A stretch of DNA of 64,000 nucleotides from Pleionea litopenaei. Lineage in GTDB: Bacteria; Pseudomonadota; Gammaproteobacteria; Enterobacterales; Kangiellaceae. The stretch spans positions 3,382,001-3,446,000 of the forward strand of contig NZ_CP133548.1 of NCBI RefSeq assembly GCF_031198435.1, in the 5' to 3' direction. The position numbers were made by a program, and so were the translations under genes. The notes beneath the pieces were generated by a model, which worked only from the letters and a program-made list of their open reading frames with translations, was not told the origin of the DNA and ran no database searches. How positions within the stretch are numbered: the stretch's first letter is position 1; the number at the start of each line of letters is the position of its first letter. This document shows, one piece after another, positions 45,264-54,000 of the stretch.

Positions 45264-45425
45264 ATGAGAAAGTATCGAATGAATCATTTAGTTAAGAAGC
45301 TTCGCTGGGTCATCATCGGGATTGCGGCCAGTTTAGTGATGAGCTGTGGATCGGGATCCAGCTCAAAAGGACCGTCGCTTGCTCAGTGGGATGAGTTTAA
45401 TTGGGACGCCAGTAATTGGCAGTGA
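45264..45425 (+). CDS. Small lipoprotein with Trp-rich tail
   Basis: 53 residues. AAGGAG (45252-45257) overlaps the previous stop. A basic N-terminus and hydrophobic segment end in a lipobox (LVMSC at C28). The mature part is 26 residues, ending in QWDEFNWDASNWQ with three tryptophans and alternating acidic residues. I know no family. It could be a peptide substrate of the nearby maturase or a small surface lipoprotein. Confidence 0.6.
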   Translation: MRKYRMNHLVKKLRWVIIGIAASLVMSCGSGSSSKGPSLAQWDEFNWDASNWQ

Positions 45426-45431
45426 GTATAT

Positions 45432-45458
45432 GCCTACTAAGCGACGAGCTTAGTAGGC
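45432..45458 (+). terminator. Hairpin after the small lipoprotein gene
   Basis: GCCTACTAAGC (45432-45442), loop GACGA, GCTTAGTAGGC (45448-45458): an 11-bp perfect stem. Only a weak T stretch follows, so it may be a terminator or a processing structure. Confidence 0.55.
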
Positions 45459-45525
45459 GGCTTTAACGGCAATAATTAAATAACAAAAGTAAATTAACAA
45501 AAATTAAATAGCAAACAATTGATCG

Positions 45526-47079
45526 TTAGTTTTTGGGCTGTTGTTGCTTCGCTTGTTTGACCATTTCTCGTACATCGCTCAACAGCGCTTGAGCATCGTA
45601 AACGATACCATCTTTTATCGTATACCGAATGCCATGCGTTCTTATCGGTTGATTCTCATCACTTAACTTGAAGTGACCTGTGCCATATAACACTTTAAAA
45701 TTTTGCAGCGGATTTTCTTTTACAATGACCATGTCGGCTAATTTACCGACTTCAATGGAACCGATTTGATCGGCCATATTCAGTACTTCGGCACCATTAA
45801 TGGTGGCTGACTTGATAACTTCTAAAGGGTGAAATCCCGCTTCTTGCAGTAATTCGAGTTCGCGAATATAACCGAACCCATAAACTTTATAGATGTATCC
45901 ACTGTCAGAGCCTGTGGTGACTCGTCCGCCGTGATTTTTGTAGTCATTCACAAAGGTCATCCAGCGTTGAAAGTTATTTTTCCAGTTAATTTCATCTTGT
46001 GTGGTCCAGTCAAACCAATAAGAGCCATGTGCATAGCGGTTTGGTTCGAAAAATTTCCATAAACTGGGTAACGTATAATCTTTATGCCAGTCAGCATTTC
46101 TTTCACGCATTAAATCGCGACTGGCTTCATAGATTGTAAAGGTTGGATTCAATGTAAAATCGAGAGAAATTAGCTCGTCGCGTAATTCATTCCATTTATT
46201 GCTGCCCGGAGGAGCAGCCTGAAGCCATAAGTTACCCGCTTCTGAAAAACGATGTTGTTCATCTTGATAGTTATAATCGGAAGGATAATCTTGAATAACT
46301 TGATCTTCAAAAAGTGCCTCGGGTAAGCCATACCAATGCTCCATTGAGGTTAAACCCATATTGGCGCTAATGCGAGCGTTCATGCGAACCACATCGATTT
46401 GCGCATGGTGCATCGTGGTGCCCATATTGTGTTTTTTTGCTTGGGTTATTGCGGCTTGGATAAATTCAGGCTTGGCGCCAAAGAATTTGATTCCTTTAGC
46501 TCCGTCATCAGCAACCTCATCAACCCAGTCACGAACCTGTTTGACGTTAGTGAATGGCTTCTCGCGCCCCATCCCAAACCCAACGTAGGGTACCAGTCGT
46601 GGAGCGGTAATGGCATTTTTAGCGCTTCGCTTTTGATGGTCTACTGTCCATCGCAGGCCGTTAAAGCTTCCAGGCTCGCGCACGGTTGTAATGCCGTGAG
46701 CTAACCAAAGCTTTAATACATATTCTGCTGGTGTTCCTTGCGCTTCTCCACCTAGGTGGCCATGCAGATCGATGAATCCGGGAAGGACAAAGTAGCCTTC
46801 AAGATCCATTTCTTTGGTGGATTTATCCACGGCTGGACGCTGAGCTTTAATGGGTACCCCAGGGTTTCCCACAACACGGATTTCGGCAATTCGATTTTTC
46901 TCAATGACAATATCGACCGGTCCAATCGGTGGTGCGCCATGCCCTGCGATGAGTGTAACCCCTCGTAAAATCAGGCGTTGATAAGGGCCTTCTCCTTGTT
47001 GTCGATCGGGAGCGGGTTGTATTGCCGCGAGTAGTAGGCAAGGAGTAGCGAAAAATAAAGTGACTAATAAACGACGCAT
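45526..47079 (-). CDS. Exported amidohydrolase family protein
   Basis: 517 residues with a signal peptide (about 1-19). Amidohydrolase motifs: FIDLHGHLGG (first metal HxH), GIKFFGAKPE, TTMHHAQ, LTSMEHWYG, TTGSDSGY (metal Asp), ATINGAEVLNMADQIGSIEVGKLADMVIV. It is probably a periplasmic or secreted metal-dependent hydrolase of imidazolonepropionase/prolidase-like type. Substrate unknown. It is transcribed away from the preceding cluster, alone. Confidence 0.9.
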   Translation of the reverse strand: MRRLLVTLFFATPCLLLAAIQPAPDRQQGEGPYQRLILRGVTLIAGHGAPPIGPVDIVIEKNRIAEIRVVGNPGVPIKAQRPAVDKSTKEMDLEGYFVLPGFIDLHGHLGGEAQGTPAEYVLKLWLAHGITTVREPGSFNGLRWTVDHQKRSAKNAITAPRLVPYVGFGMGREKPFTNVKQVRDWVDEVADDGAKGIKFFGAKPEFIQAAITQAKKHNMGTTMHHAQIDVVRMNARISANMGLTSMEHWYGLPEALFEDQVIQDYPSDYNYQDEQHRFSEAGNLWLQAAPPGSNKWNELRDELISLDFTLNPTFTIYEASRDLMRERNADWHKDYTLPSLWKFFEPNRYAHGSYWFDWTTQDEINWKNNFQRWMTFVNDYKNHGGRVTTGSDSGYIYKVYGFGYIRELELLQEAGFHPLEVIKSATINGAEVLNMADQIGSIEVGKLADMVIVKENPLQNFKVLYGTGHFKLSDENQPIRTHGIRYTIKDGIVYDAQALLSDVREMVKQAKQQQPKN

Positions 47080-47188
47080 AACAGACCTAAAGTCGATAGA
47101 TAAAGGTCTACGTTAATGCAAATGCACACTGACCTCAAGCGTTTGGCATGAGGTCAGGCTAGATAATGATTGTTAAAATGCTTAATTA

Positions 47189-47644
47189 TTAATTTTCGCT
47201 ATGACGTCGAGACTTTCGGCGCTCACGTTTATCTTGGCGCATCTCTTTGAGCACTTCGAGTTTTGCTTGCTGCTCAGTGGTAAGAACGGCATTCATTTGC
47301 TTTTCTGTCTGCTTACGAATAAGCATGAGTTCCGTTTTATTATCGCTGATTTGACGATTCAACTCACTGAGTTTGGCTTTGTCTGGCGAGTCGCTGTTAA
47401 GCTCTTGATGCAATGCTTGCTTCAAGCTTTTCATAGATTGGTGATAAGGGGTTGCTTGCGCTTTTTGGCTCGCGAAAACATTCTTAATCGCCTCTACTTG
47501 AGCTTCATCGAGTTGAAGCTTGTCGGTTAGGAACTCGATGTGACGTTTTCCCTTATCGGCATGGTCATGATGTGGTCCTGCAAAAGCAAAGCTGCTACTG
47601 ATAACCAGTGCAACATAGGTTAAGTAAGTTGTTAGTTTCTTCAT
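47189..47644 (-). CDS. cpxP: CpxP/Spy-family periplasmic protein
   Basis: 151 residues with a signal peptide. The helical body has LTDKLQLDEAQVEAI and NAVLTTEQQAKLEVLK, the two LTxxQ-type motifs of the Spy/CpxP family. It binds the sensor CpxA or misfolded proteins in the periplasm. It is divergent from cpxR, with GTAAA repeats between, so it is probably Cpx-controlled as in Escherichia coli. Confidence 0.85.
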   Translation of the reverse strand: MKKLTTYLTYVALVISSSFAFAGPHHDHADKGKRHIEFLTDKLQLDEAQVEAIKNVFASQKAQATPYHQSMKSLKQALHQELNSDSPDKAKLSELNRQISDNKTELMLIRKQTEKQMNAVLTTEQQAKLEVLKEMRQDKRERRKSRRHSEN

Positions 47645-47781
47645 AGCGTTGTCCTCATTAGTTAGACTTAGGTCAAAGTTGCCATAAGTTGATCCCTATT
47701 CAGTTTGCTTGCGCTAGCGAACCTGCGAATCAGCTTAGTGTCGATTATAGAAAATGAAATGCAAAGTTGGCTGTTGCTTAT

Positions 47782-47811
47782 GTAAAGATTATGTAAATCT
47801 GATTGCGTAAA
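47782..47811. promoter_or_regulatory. CpxR box-like GTAAA repeats
   Basis: GTAAA at 47782-47786, 47793-47797 and 47807-47811. The first pair (spacing 6) matches the CpxR consensus GTAAA-N(4-8)-GTAAA. A TATACT element at 47840-47845 could be the -10 of cpxR. The site lies between divergent cpxP and cpxR and would serve both. Confidence 0.65.
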
Positions 47812-47874
47812 TTTTACAATTCTATTGCTATCAATAGCGTATACTAAAGGCAATGATGAACGAGAGAGGTTGCT

Positions 47875-48570
47875 ATGCATCATTTGTTACTGGTTGATGA
47901 TGATATTGAGCTATGTCAGTTACTCAAGGAGTATTTAACTCAAGAGGGCTTTACTTTAGATATGGTGCATGACGGTGGACAAGTTGCTGAAACATTGGCG
48001 ACGACAAATTTCGATTTGATGATTTTGGATGTGATGCTTCCTAACAAAAATGGATTTGATGTTCTAAGAGAAGTTAGCCGAACACGTAATATGCCTATCT
48101 TAATGCTAACGGCAAAAGGTGATGACATTGATCGAATTTTAGGGTTGGAAATGGGAGCTGATGATTATTTAGCGAAACCATGTAATCCTAGAGAATTAGT
48201 CGCACGTATTCGCAGCATCATTCGTCGCTTTAATTCAGTTCCAACAGATAACACACAAGTACCTGATGAGGTCATTGAAGCACTCGATGTACTATTAGAT
48301 ATTAAGCGCCGAGAAGTTAAGGTCGCTGGAAACCTTATCGACCTGACAGCGACTGAATTTGATATTTTAGTCTTACTATTGCGACATGCAGGAGACCTAA
48401 TTACTCGAGAGCAAATTAGCGAACAGTGTTTAGGTAGGAAATTACTGGCCTTTGACCGTAGTATCGATATGCACATTAGTCATTTACGAAAGAAGCTCAG
48501 TTCAACTGATTGTCCAATAGAGCGAATTAAAACTATTCGTGGAACAGGTTATCAATATGTGGCCGTTTAA
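47875..48570 (+). CDS. cpxR: CpxR-like response regulator
   Basis: 231 residues. Receiver domain (about 1-118) with DDDIELCQL, phospho-acceptor D52 (LMILDVMLPNKNG) and K of DYLAKPCNPREL. The winged-helix domain (about 135-230) has TATEFDILVLLLRHAG and SIDMHISHLRKKL. OmpR/CpxR subfamily. The stop overlaps the start of the kinase gene by 14 bases. Confidence 0.92.
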   Translation: MHHLLLVDDDIELCQLLKEYLTQEGFTLDMVHDGGQVAETLATTNFDLMILDVMLPNKNGFDVLREVSRTRNMPILMLTAKGDDIDRILGLEMGADDYLAKPCNPRELVARIRSIIRRFNSVPTDNTQVPDEVIEALDVLLDIKRREVKVAGNLIDLTATEFDILVLLLRHAGDLITREQISEQCLGRKLLAFDRSIDMHISHLRKKLSSTDCPIERIKTIRGTGYQYVAV

Positions 48571-49996
48571 TCGATTAAAAGTTTTTTGGAAAGTTTTTAT
48601 TTGGTTTTGGTTGTCACTGATTCTTTTAGTCTTGGTGTTCTTGACCAGTTGGGCTTTGGTTAAAGACTCTATTAGTTACTATTCAGCTGATCGAGAAATG
48701 GTTGGCATAAGTAAAAAATTAGCGAAGCTTTTGGAGTCAGATATGTTAGAGCGCCGAAAGTTACGCTTTGCTCGGAATCTTTTAAGACCGTATGAGCCTC
48801 CCCGATTTAAACGCATACCGCCTGAAAAGGACCAGTTTAGACCTTTTTATTTGGTTGATGAACAATTGAAAGATTGGAAGGGCGAGAAATTACCCGTTCC
48901 GGTGGTCGGTTTGTTAGCGCAACCTGAAGTGGCGGGACGAGTGGCCGTGTATGGCGATTTTATTTATATTGGCGGCCCGAAAATTACCATTGAGAATGTC
49001 AGTTACCAATTGATCGTTACTCAATTTATTGGTCGTTATAAAGGACGAGTGATCTTTCATATTTTACATTCGATCAGTATTTGGCAAGCCTTAATTTTTT
49101 TGGCTACCAGTGCTGCGATGTGCTTTTTATTAGCCTGGACCATTACCCGACCTATACGCTTACTGCAGCAATCCGCTAATCAACTGGCCAATGGAGACAA
49201 TATAAAAGCCTCTGAAAGTATGGGCAATCGTAGAGATGAGTTTTTTGAGCTGGCCCAAGATTTTGACCAGATGGCTGAGAAGATTTTAGCAACGGTATCT
49301 GCTCAGAAACAAATGCTCTCAGACGTCTCTCATGAACTTCGTTCACCGCTTACGCGCATGCAAATTGCGTTAGGTTTAATTGAAAAGCAATTAAACCATG
49401 ACGACGTCAAGCATTTAAAACAAGTGGTGAAAGACTGCGAGTTAATGGAGCAAATGATTGCGCAGTTGTTAAAGCTGGCATCATTAGAACGCGGGCAATT
49501 GTATGAAGCTGAGCAGCGGTTTAATTTAAATGAATTACTCGAACAGTTGATGAAAGACGTTTCTTATGAAGCGAATCAACGCAACATAAAGTTAAATGTT
49601 AATTATCATATTTCAACTAATGACATTGAGCTAAACGGCTACTATGGGCTGTTGCGCAGTGCCGTTGAAAACTGCTTAAGGAATGCTATTAAGTATGCGC
49701 CAGATGATTCCCTAGTCGAAGTGTTTACGCAACAAGAGCAAGGGTTTTTAAATGTCTTAATATGTGATCAAGGCAGTGGCGTTAAAGATGAAAGTTTGGA
49801 CAAACTGTTTGATCCTTTCTTTCGAACCGATGATGCTCGAGCACGAGAATCAGGCGGAACAGGTCTTGGCTTAGCTATCGCTCGGCGAGCCATATTAGCG
49901 CACGGTGGTGATATTTGTGCGAAAAACCGCAGCGCTCCAGACTCAGGTCTTTGTATGGTTTTAAGACTGCCTATGGAAAGAATTCTTAGTGAATAA
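48557..49996 (+). CDS. cpxA: CpxA-like sensor histidine kinase
   Basis: 479 residues from ATG 48557, inside the end of cpxR. Two membrane spans (about 8-30 and 172-194) enclose a periplasmic domain of about 140 residues; HAMP follows, then SDVSHELRSPLTRMQIAL (phospho-acceptor near H259), an N-box VENCLRNAIKYAPD and GGTGLGLAIARR. It phosphorylates the adjacent CpxR. The last codons lie in a 14-bp repeat array. Confidence 0.9.
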   Translation: MWPFNRLKVFWKVFIWFWLSLILLVLVFLTSWALVKDSISYYSADREMVGISKKLAKLLESDMLERRKLRFARNLLRPYEPPRFKRIPPEKDQFRPFYLVDEQLKDWKGEKLPVPVVGLLAQPEVAGRVAVYGDFIYIGGPKITIENVSYQLIVTQFIGRYKGRVIFHILHSISIWQALIFLATSAAMCFLLAWTITRPIRLLQQSANQLANGDNIKASESMGNRRDEFFELAQDFDQMAEKILATVSAQKQMLSDVSHELRSPLTRMQIALGLIEKQLNHDDVKHLKQVVKDCELMEQMIAQLLKLASLERGQLYEAEQRFNLNELLEQLMKDVSYEANQRNIKLNVNYHISTNDIELNGYYGLLRSAVENCLRNAIKYAPDDSLVEVFTQQEQGFLNVLICDQGSGVKDESLDKLFDPFFRTDDARARESGGTGLGLAIARRAILAHGGDICAKNRSAPDSGLCMVLRLPMERILSE

Positions 49997-50068
49997 TCAG
50001 CAGTGAATGGCCCTTAGTGAATAATCCTCAGGTGAATCATCTTTACTGAATAATGGTGTCTTTAAATA
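49985..50068 (+). repeat. Tandem repeat across the cpxA stop (28-bp period, 14-bp half-period)
   Basis: Three 28-bp units start at 49985, 50013 and 50041; the first 14 bases (CTTAGTGAATAATC) are identical in the first two. AGTGAAT-like heptamers recur about every 14 bases. The cpxA stop (49994-49996) lies in the first unit. Confidence 0.75.
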
Positions 50069-50111
50069 AAAACTCTTTTAGATAGAGTGTCTTTTCGATG
50101 GAGTAGAAAGA

Positions 50112-50456
50112 CTAAGCCAGAAGAGGGGCTGTCCACCATACGCCATTAGTCACTTGACAATCAATGGAATCGAGCACCATATGAATGACCAAGCCAAATC
50201 CAATTGCCCGAGTTCGCTCGAAGAACATAAGGGCAATGTAGCCTGGAAACAACACGACTTGATGCAATGGATGAAAGTTAATACTGCAACGACCTGGGTC
50301 ATAGATAGGGTCGGCGAGTAGGTGATCTAAGTCCACCAGCATCGTGACCATCATTAAAATATAAACCAGCCACCATTGGCTAAATTTAAAAAGACTATTA
50401 CGCAGAGAATAGCTAATAATTAGAGGAACTAGGAAGTGCAGGAAGATATGAAGCAT
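50112..50456 (-). CDS. DUF6122 family membrane protein
   Basis: 114 residues. HIFLHFLVPLIISY, TMLVDLDHLLADPIYDPGRCSINFHPLH and VIHMVLDSIDC match small membrane proteins of DUF6122. It has about four spans with conserved His/Asp residues suggesting metal binding. Function unknown. It converges on cpxA. Confidence 0.75.
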   Translation of the reverse strand: MLHIFLHFLVPLIISYSLRNSLFKFSQWWLVYILMMVTMLVDLDHLLADPIYDPGRCSINFHPLHQVVLFPGYIALMFFERTRAIGFGLVIHMVLDSIDCQVTNGVWWTAPLLA

Positions 50457-50776
50457 TAATTAAAGTATGCCTTTTCTGTTGTCTTTTTAGTGGTCTTTGG
50501 GCATCAAAGCAAACCTGAGCGTTCAACTCAATCAAAGAGAGACACCAAATCCTTACTTCTCCGAGGTCCGAGTCCTTACTTCGCTGAGAAGTGCTTTTCT
50601 AAACTGGATTATAAATTAAATTGCTTTTTAGGGGGAGCAAGAATGCTTCTACTTGAGTGTTAATTTGATAGCTAACTAAGTTTGATGCCGTTAAAAGGAG
50701 ACATCAATTTCATTATTAAAGGGCCACTTAGGAAATAAATCGAGTGAGCAATGTTTATTCGTTGAAATAAAAGAGT

Positions 50777-50823
50777 AAAAAAAGCGCCAGACCCAATGTA
50801 GGACCGAATCGTCTAGACGCTTT
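50777..50823 (-). terminator. Terminator-like hairpin on the minus strand
   Basis: Read leftward: AAAGCGTCTAGAC, an 18-base loop, GTCTGGCGCTTT, then a T run (50783-50777). No annotated gene on the minus strand lies just upstream, so it may end a small RNA or a transcript from the 51-kb promoter region. Confidence 0.4.
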
Positions 50824-50966
50824 GATAAAATGAAAGAAACATAATCAATAACTGCATAACAATTATTAACTAATGTATGCAGACTGCTTAACGCCATATG
50901 ATTCGCTAAACGGCGAACACTTTATCTCCGGTTCTTGACAATTAAGTGTCAATTAAATGAACGATT

Positions 50967-51021
50967 AGTTTCACTTAAATTAAATAAATATGACATCTCC
51001 AAATGTCATATTTGTGAAACT
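50967..51021. promoter_or_regulatory. Nested inverted repeats upstream of the triple-repeat lipoprotein
   Basis: Inner arms AAATATGACAT (50986-50996) and ATGTCATATTT (51003-51013) with a 6-base loop. Outer arms AGTTTCAC (about 50968-50975) and GTGAAACT (51014-51021). A likely operator or leader hairpin about 70 bases before the start codon. Confidence 0.55.
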
Positions 51022-51085
51022 TTAACGCTCTACCCTGCCAGCTTGTGATGATTTACGCACATTAAAATCCTTACCGGAGAAAATG

Positions 51086-54000
51086 ATGAAATTTAAAATG
51101 ATAATGACTGCCAGCGCCGTTGCAAGTGCACTCGTACTTGCTGGCTGTAGTGGCGATATTAAAATCGTTGAGGGAGACGAAGTCGTTCAACCGCCTGTTG
51201 ATCCAGGTACACCAACCAGCTTTTGCCCAGATTTCGCAACCGAAGTTAGTGCGATTGGTTCGTTCAGCCGAGTCTGTGAGATCGATAAAGATCACACCTT
51301 CACGAGTGACACCTCCTTGACTAACAATATCCTTTGGTTGCTTGATGGACGCGTCGCTGTTGGTAACGACAATGCTGATTCAGCAACCTTAACTATTAAC
51401 CCTGGCACTACCATTATCGGTAATGAAGGTGAAGACTTCCTAGTGGTTCGTCGTGGCTCACAAATTGATGCCGACGGAACAGCGTCGCAGCCGATTATCA
51501 TGACGTCATACCAAGATGTGAATGGTGATCAAACGGGTATAGGTCAATGGGGTGGTTTAGTTCTTCTCGGTAACGCTCCTTCTAACCTTTGCGATGGCCC
51601 AGATGCCGACTTAGATGCTAGCGCCGATGAGCTGGCTAACTGTGGTATTTCTGCAGAAGGCGATGCTGGCTTATACGGCGGAGATAATCCGAATGATAAT
51701 TCAGGTGTGCTGCGTTATGTCGTCGTTAAACATGCTGGGAATGCATTGGGTTCAGGCGACGAGCTGAATGGAATTAGCTTTGCTGGCGTGGGTGATGGAA
51801 CCCTTGTTGATTACATTCAAGTACACGAAAACCTAGACGATGGTGTCGAGTTCTTTGGTGGAACCGTTAATGTTAAGCACGTTGTATTAACAGGCAATGG
51901 CGATGACAGTTTTGATTGGTCGTTTGGTTGGACCGGTAAAGCGCAATATGTGTATGTTCAACACAATGACACGAAAGCTCACCGTGGTTTTGAGTTAGAT
52001 AATAACGAAGACTTTCCGGGTGCAACACCATTAACACAACCGATGGTTTCCAATATCACTATTGTTGGAAGCACGGCAACGGATGAAGGTTCCGAGGGCA
52101 TTTTATTACGCAACGGTACCGCTGGTCACCTGTACAATGTGTTGGTCACTGGTCCTGCAGGAATGGGTGAATGTTTAGAGGTATCGGGCGCTGAGTCACA
52201 AGCGAATGCTGAATCTTTAGATTTAACCATGACTCACTCGGTGATGGCATGTAACAACGGTGAAAATTTCAAAGGCAATGCGACCACAACGCAAACCACA
52301 GAAGAGTGGTTTTTAGCGCAAACGGGCAACGCGGCTTACTCTGATTCGTCGGCACTGAACCTAGCGGTAAATGGTTACGAGCCACAAGCGGGTTCTCCAT
52401 TGTTAGGCGCTGGACGTGATACTTCTGCGGATGACTCCTTCTTTGATTCAGTTGATTATATCGGTGCGTTTGATGGCACAAACGACTGGACCGAAGGCTG
52501 GACGGTCGGTGTTCGTGGAGGATTCCCTGCGAATATTCAAAACGCTTTCCAAAAAGGATTGGCAACGGACGTTTCTTCGAGCTACCCACAAATTACCGAC
52601 AAACCAGTTTATGAATTGACGGCGGATGTAGTGTTTACTGAAGACACAACCTTGACCAACGATGCGCACTGGATCTTAAACGGTCGCACAGCGGTGGGTA
52701 ACGATCGCGCGAACGCTTCAACGCTATACATTCAACAAGGCACAACCTTGATTGGTGAAACCGGCGATGATTTCTTAGTCGCACGTCGTGGCTCGAAAAT
52801 TGAAGCGGTAGGTACTTCAAACGCTCCAATAGTTATGACTTCTATTCAAGATGTTACAGGTTTAGAAACAGGCATTGGTCAATGGGGTGGTTTAGTACTG
52901 CTTGGAAATGCACCTTCGAATCTATGTGATGGCAACGGTGATGATGTTGCTGACGCAGCAGAGTTAGCGAGCTGCGGAATCAGTGCCGAAGGTAACGCTG
53001 GAATTTACGGTGGCGATGATGAAGACGACAACTCAGGTACGTTGAAATATGTTGTGGTTAAGTACGCTGGTAAAACCTTGGGTTCAGGTGATGAACTAAA
53101 CGGAATTAGCTTCGCTGGTGTTGGTCGTGGTACGACGGTTGACTACATTCAAGTGCATGAAAACTTAGACGATGGTGTTGAGTTCTTCGGTGGAACAGTG
53201 AATGTTCGTCACGTGGTATTAACGGGCAATGGTGATGATAGCTTTGACTGGTCATTTGGTTGGACGGGTAAAGCACAGTTCATTTATGTTCAACACAATG
53301 ACACTAAAGCTCACCGCGCATTTGAACTTGATAACAGTGAAGGCGCTCCAGGTTCTACGCCACTTACTAATCCAATCGTTTCTAACATTACTGTGATTGG
53401 TAGTAATGCAACAGACGAAGGTTCAGAAGGTGTATTGCTGCGTAACGGAACCGCTGGTCGAATTCACAACATGGTGGTTACGGGTCCTGCAGGTATGGGC
53501 GAGTGTCTAGAAGTGTCGGGTGCCGAAGCTCAAGCCAATGCAGAAGCAGGCAACTTAATCATGACGCATTCAATCATGGCCTGTGAGAACGGCGAAAACT
53601 TTAAAGGAACGGCTAATACGTCTGGCGATACCGTCGAAGCTTGGTTCTTAGCACAAACGGGCAATGCGGCATACAACGATACCGATGCGTTAAATCTTCT
53701 TGCAGATGGATTTACTCCAGGAGCTGGCTCTCCTCTGTTGGGCGCAGGTGTTGACGCGGCAGATGCGTACAGCGACAGCTGGTTCCAATCAACCGATTAC
53801 ATTGGCGCATTCGATGGTCAAACTAACTGGATGGACGGTTGGACTTACGGCGTTAACACAGGCGTTCCTGCAGGTGTTACCGCTGCCGATGTTCAAGGCT
53901 TAGCAACGAATCAATCGGCTAGTTATCCGGCCATCACCGATAAACCCGTCTATGTGTTAGACACCGATGTCGTATTCACCCAAGACGTTGTTTTAACTAA

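Larger units (their letters stand above)
50457..51085. other. Long intergenic region without a convincing gene
   Basis: Frames here are short and lack ribosome sites. Visible structure: a direct repeat TCCTTACTTC (50550-50559 and 50573-50582), a left-pointing terminator-like hairpin at 50777-50823, TTGACA/TGTCAA (about 50935-50952) and a nested palindrome at 50967-51021 before the triple-repeat lipoprotein gene. Confidence 0.6.

Noticed and set aside
50853-50896. GCATAAC and GCTTAAC strings resembling attC cores
   Set aside because: Both are of the same orientation type and do not form a left-right pair with complementary arms, so chance similarity is likelier.
50691-50897. 68-codon minus-strand frame in the intergenic region
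   Set aside because: No ribosome site, no recognisable family, and it crosses the terminator-like hairpin.
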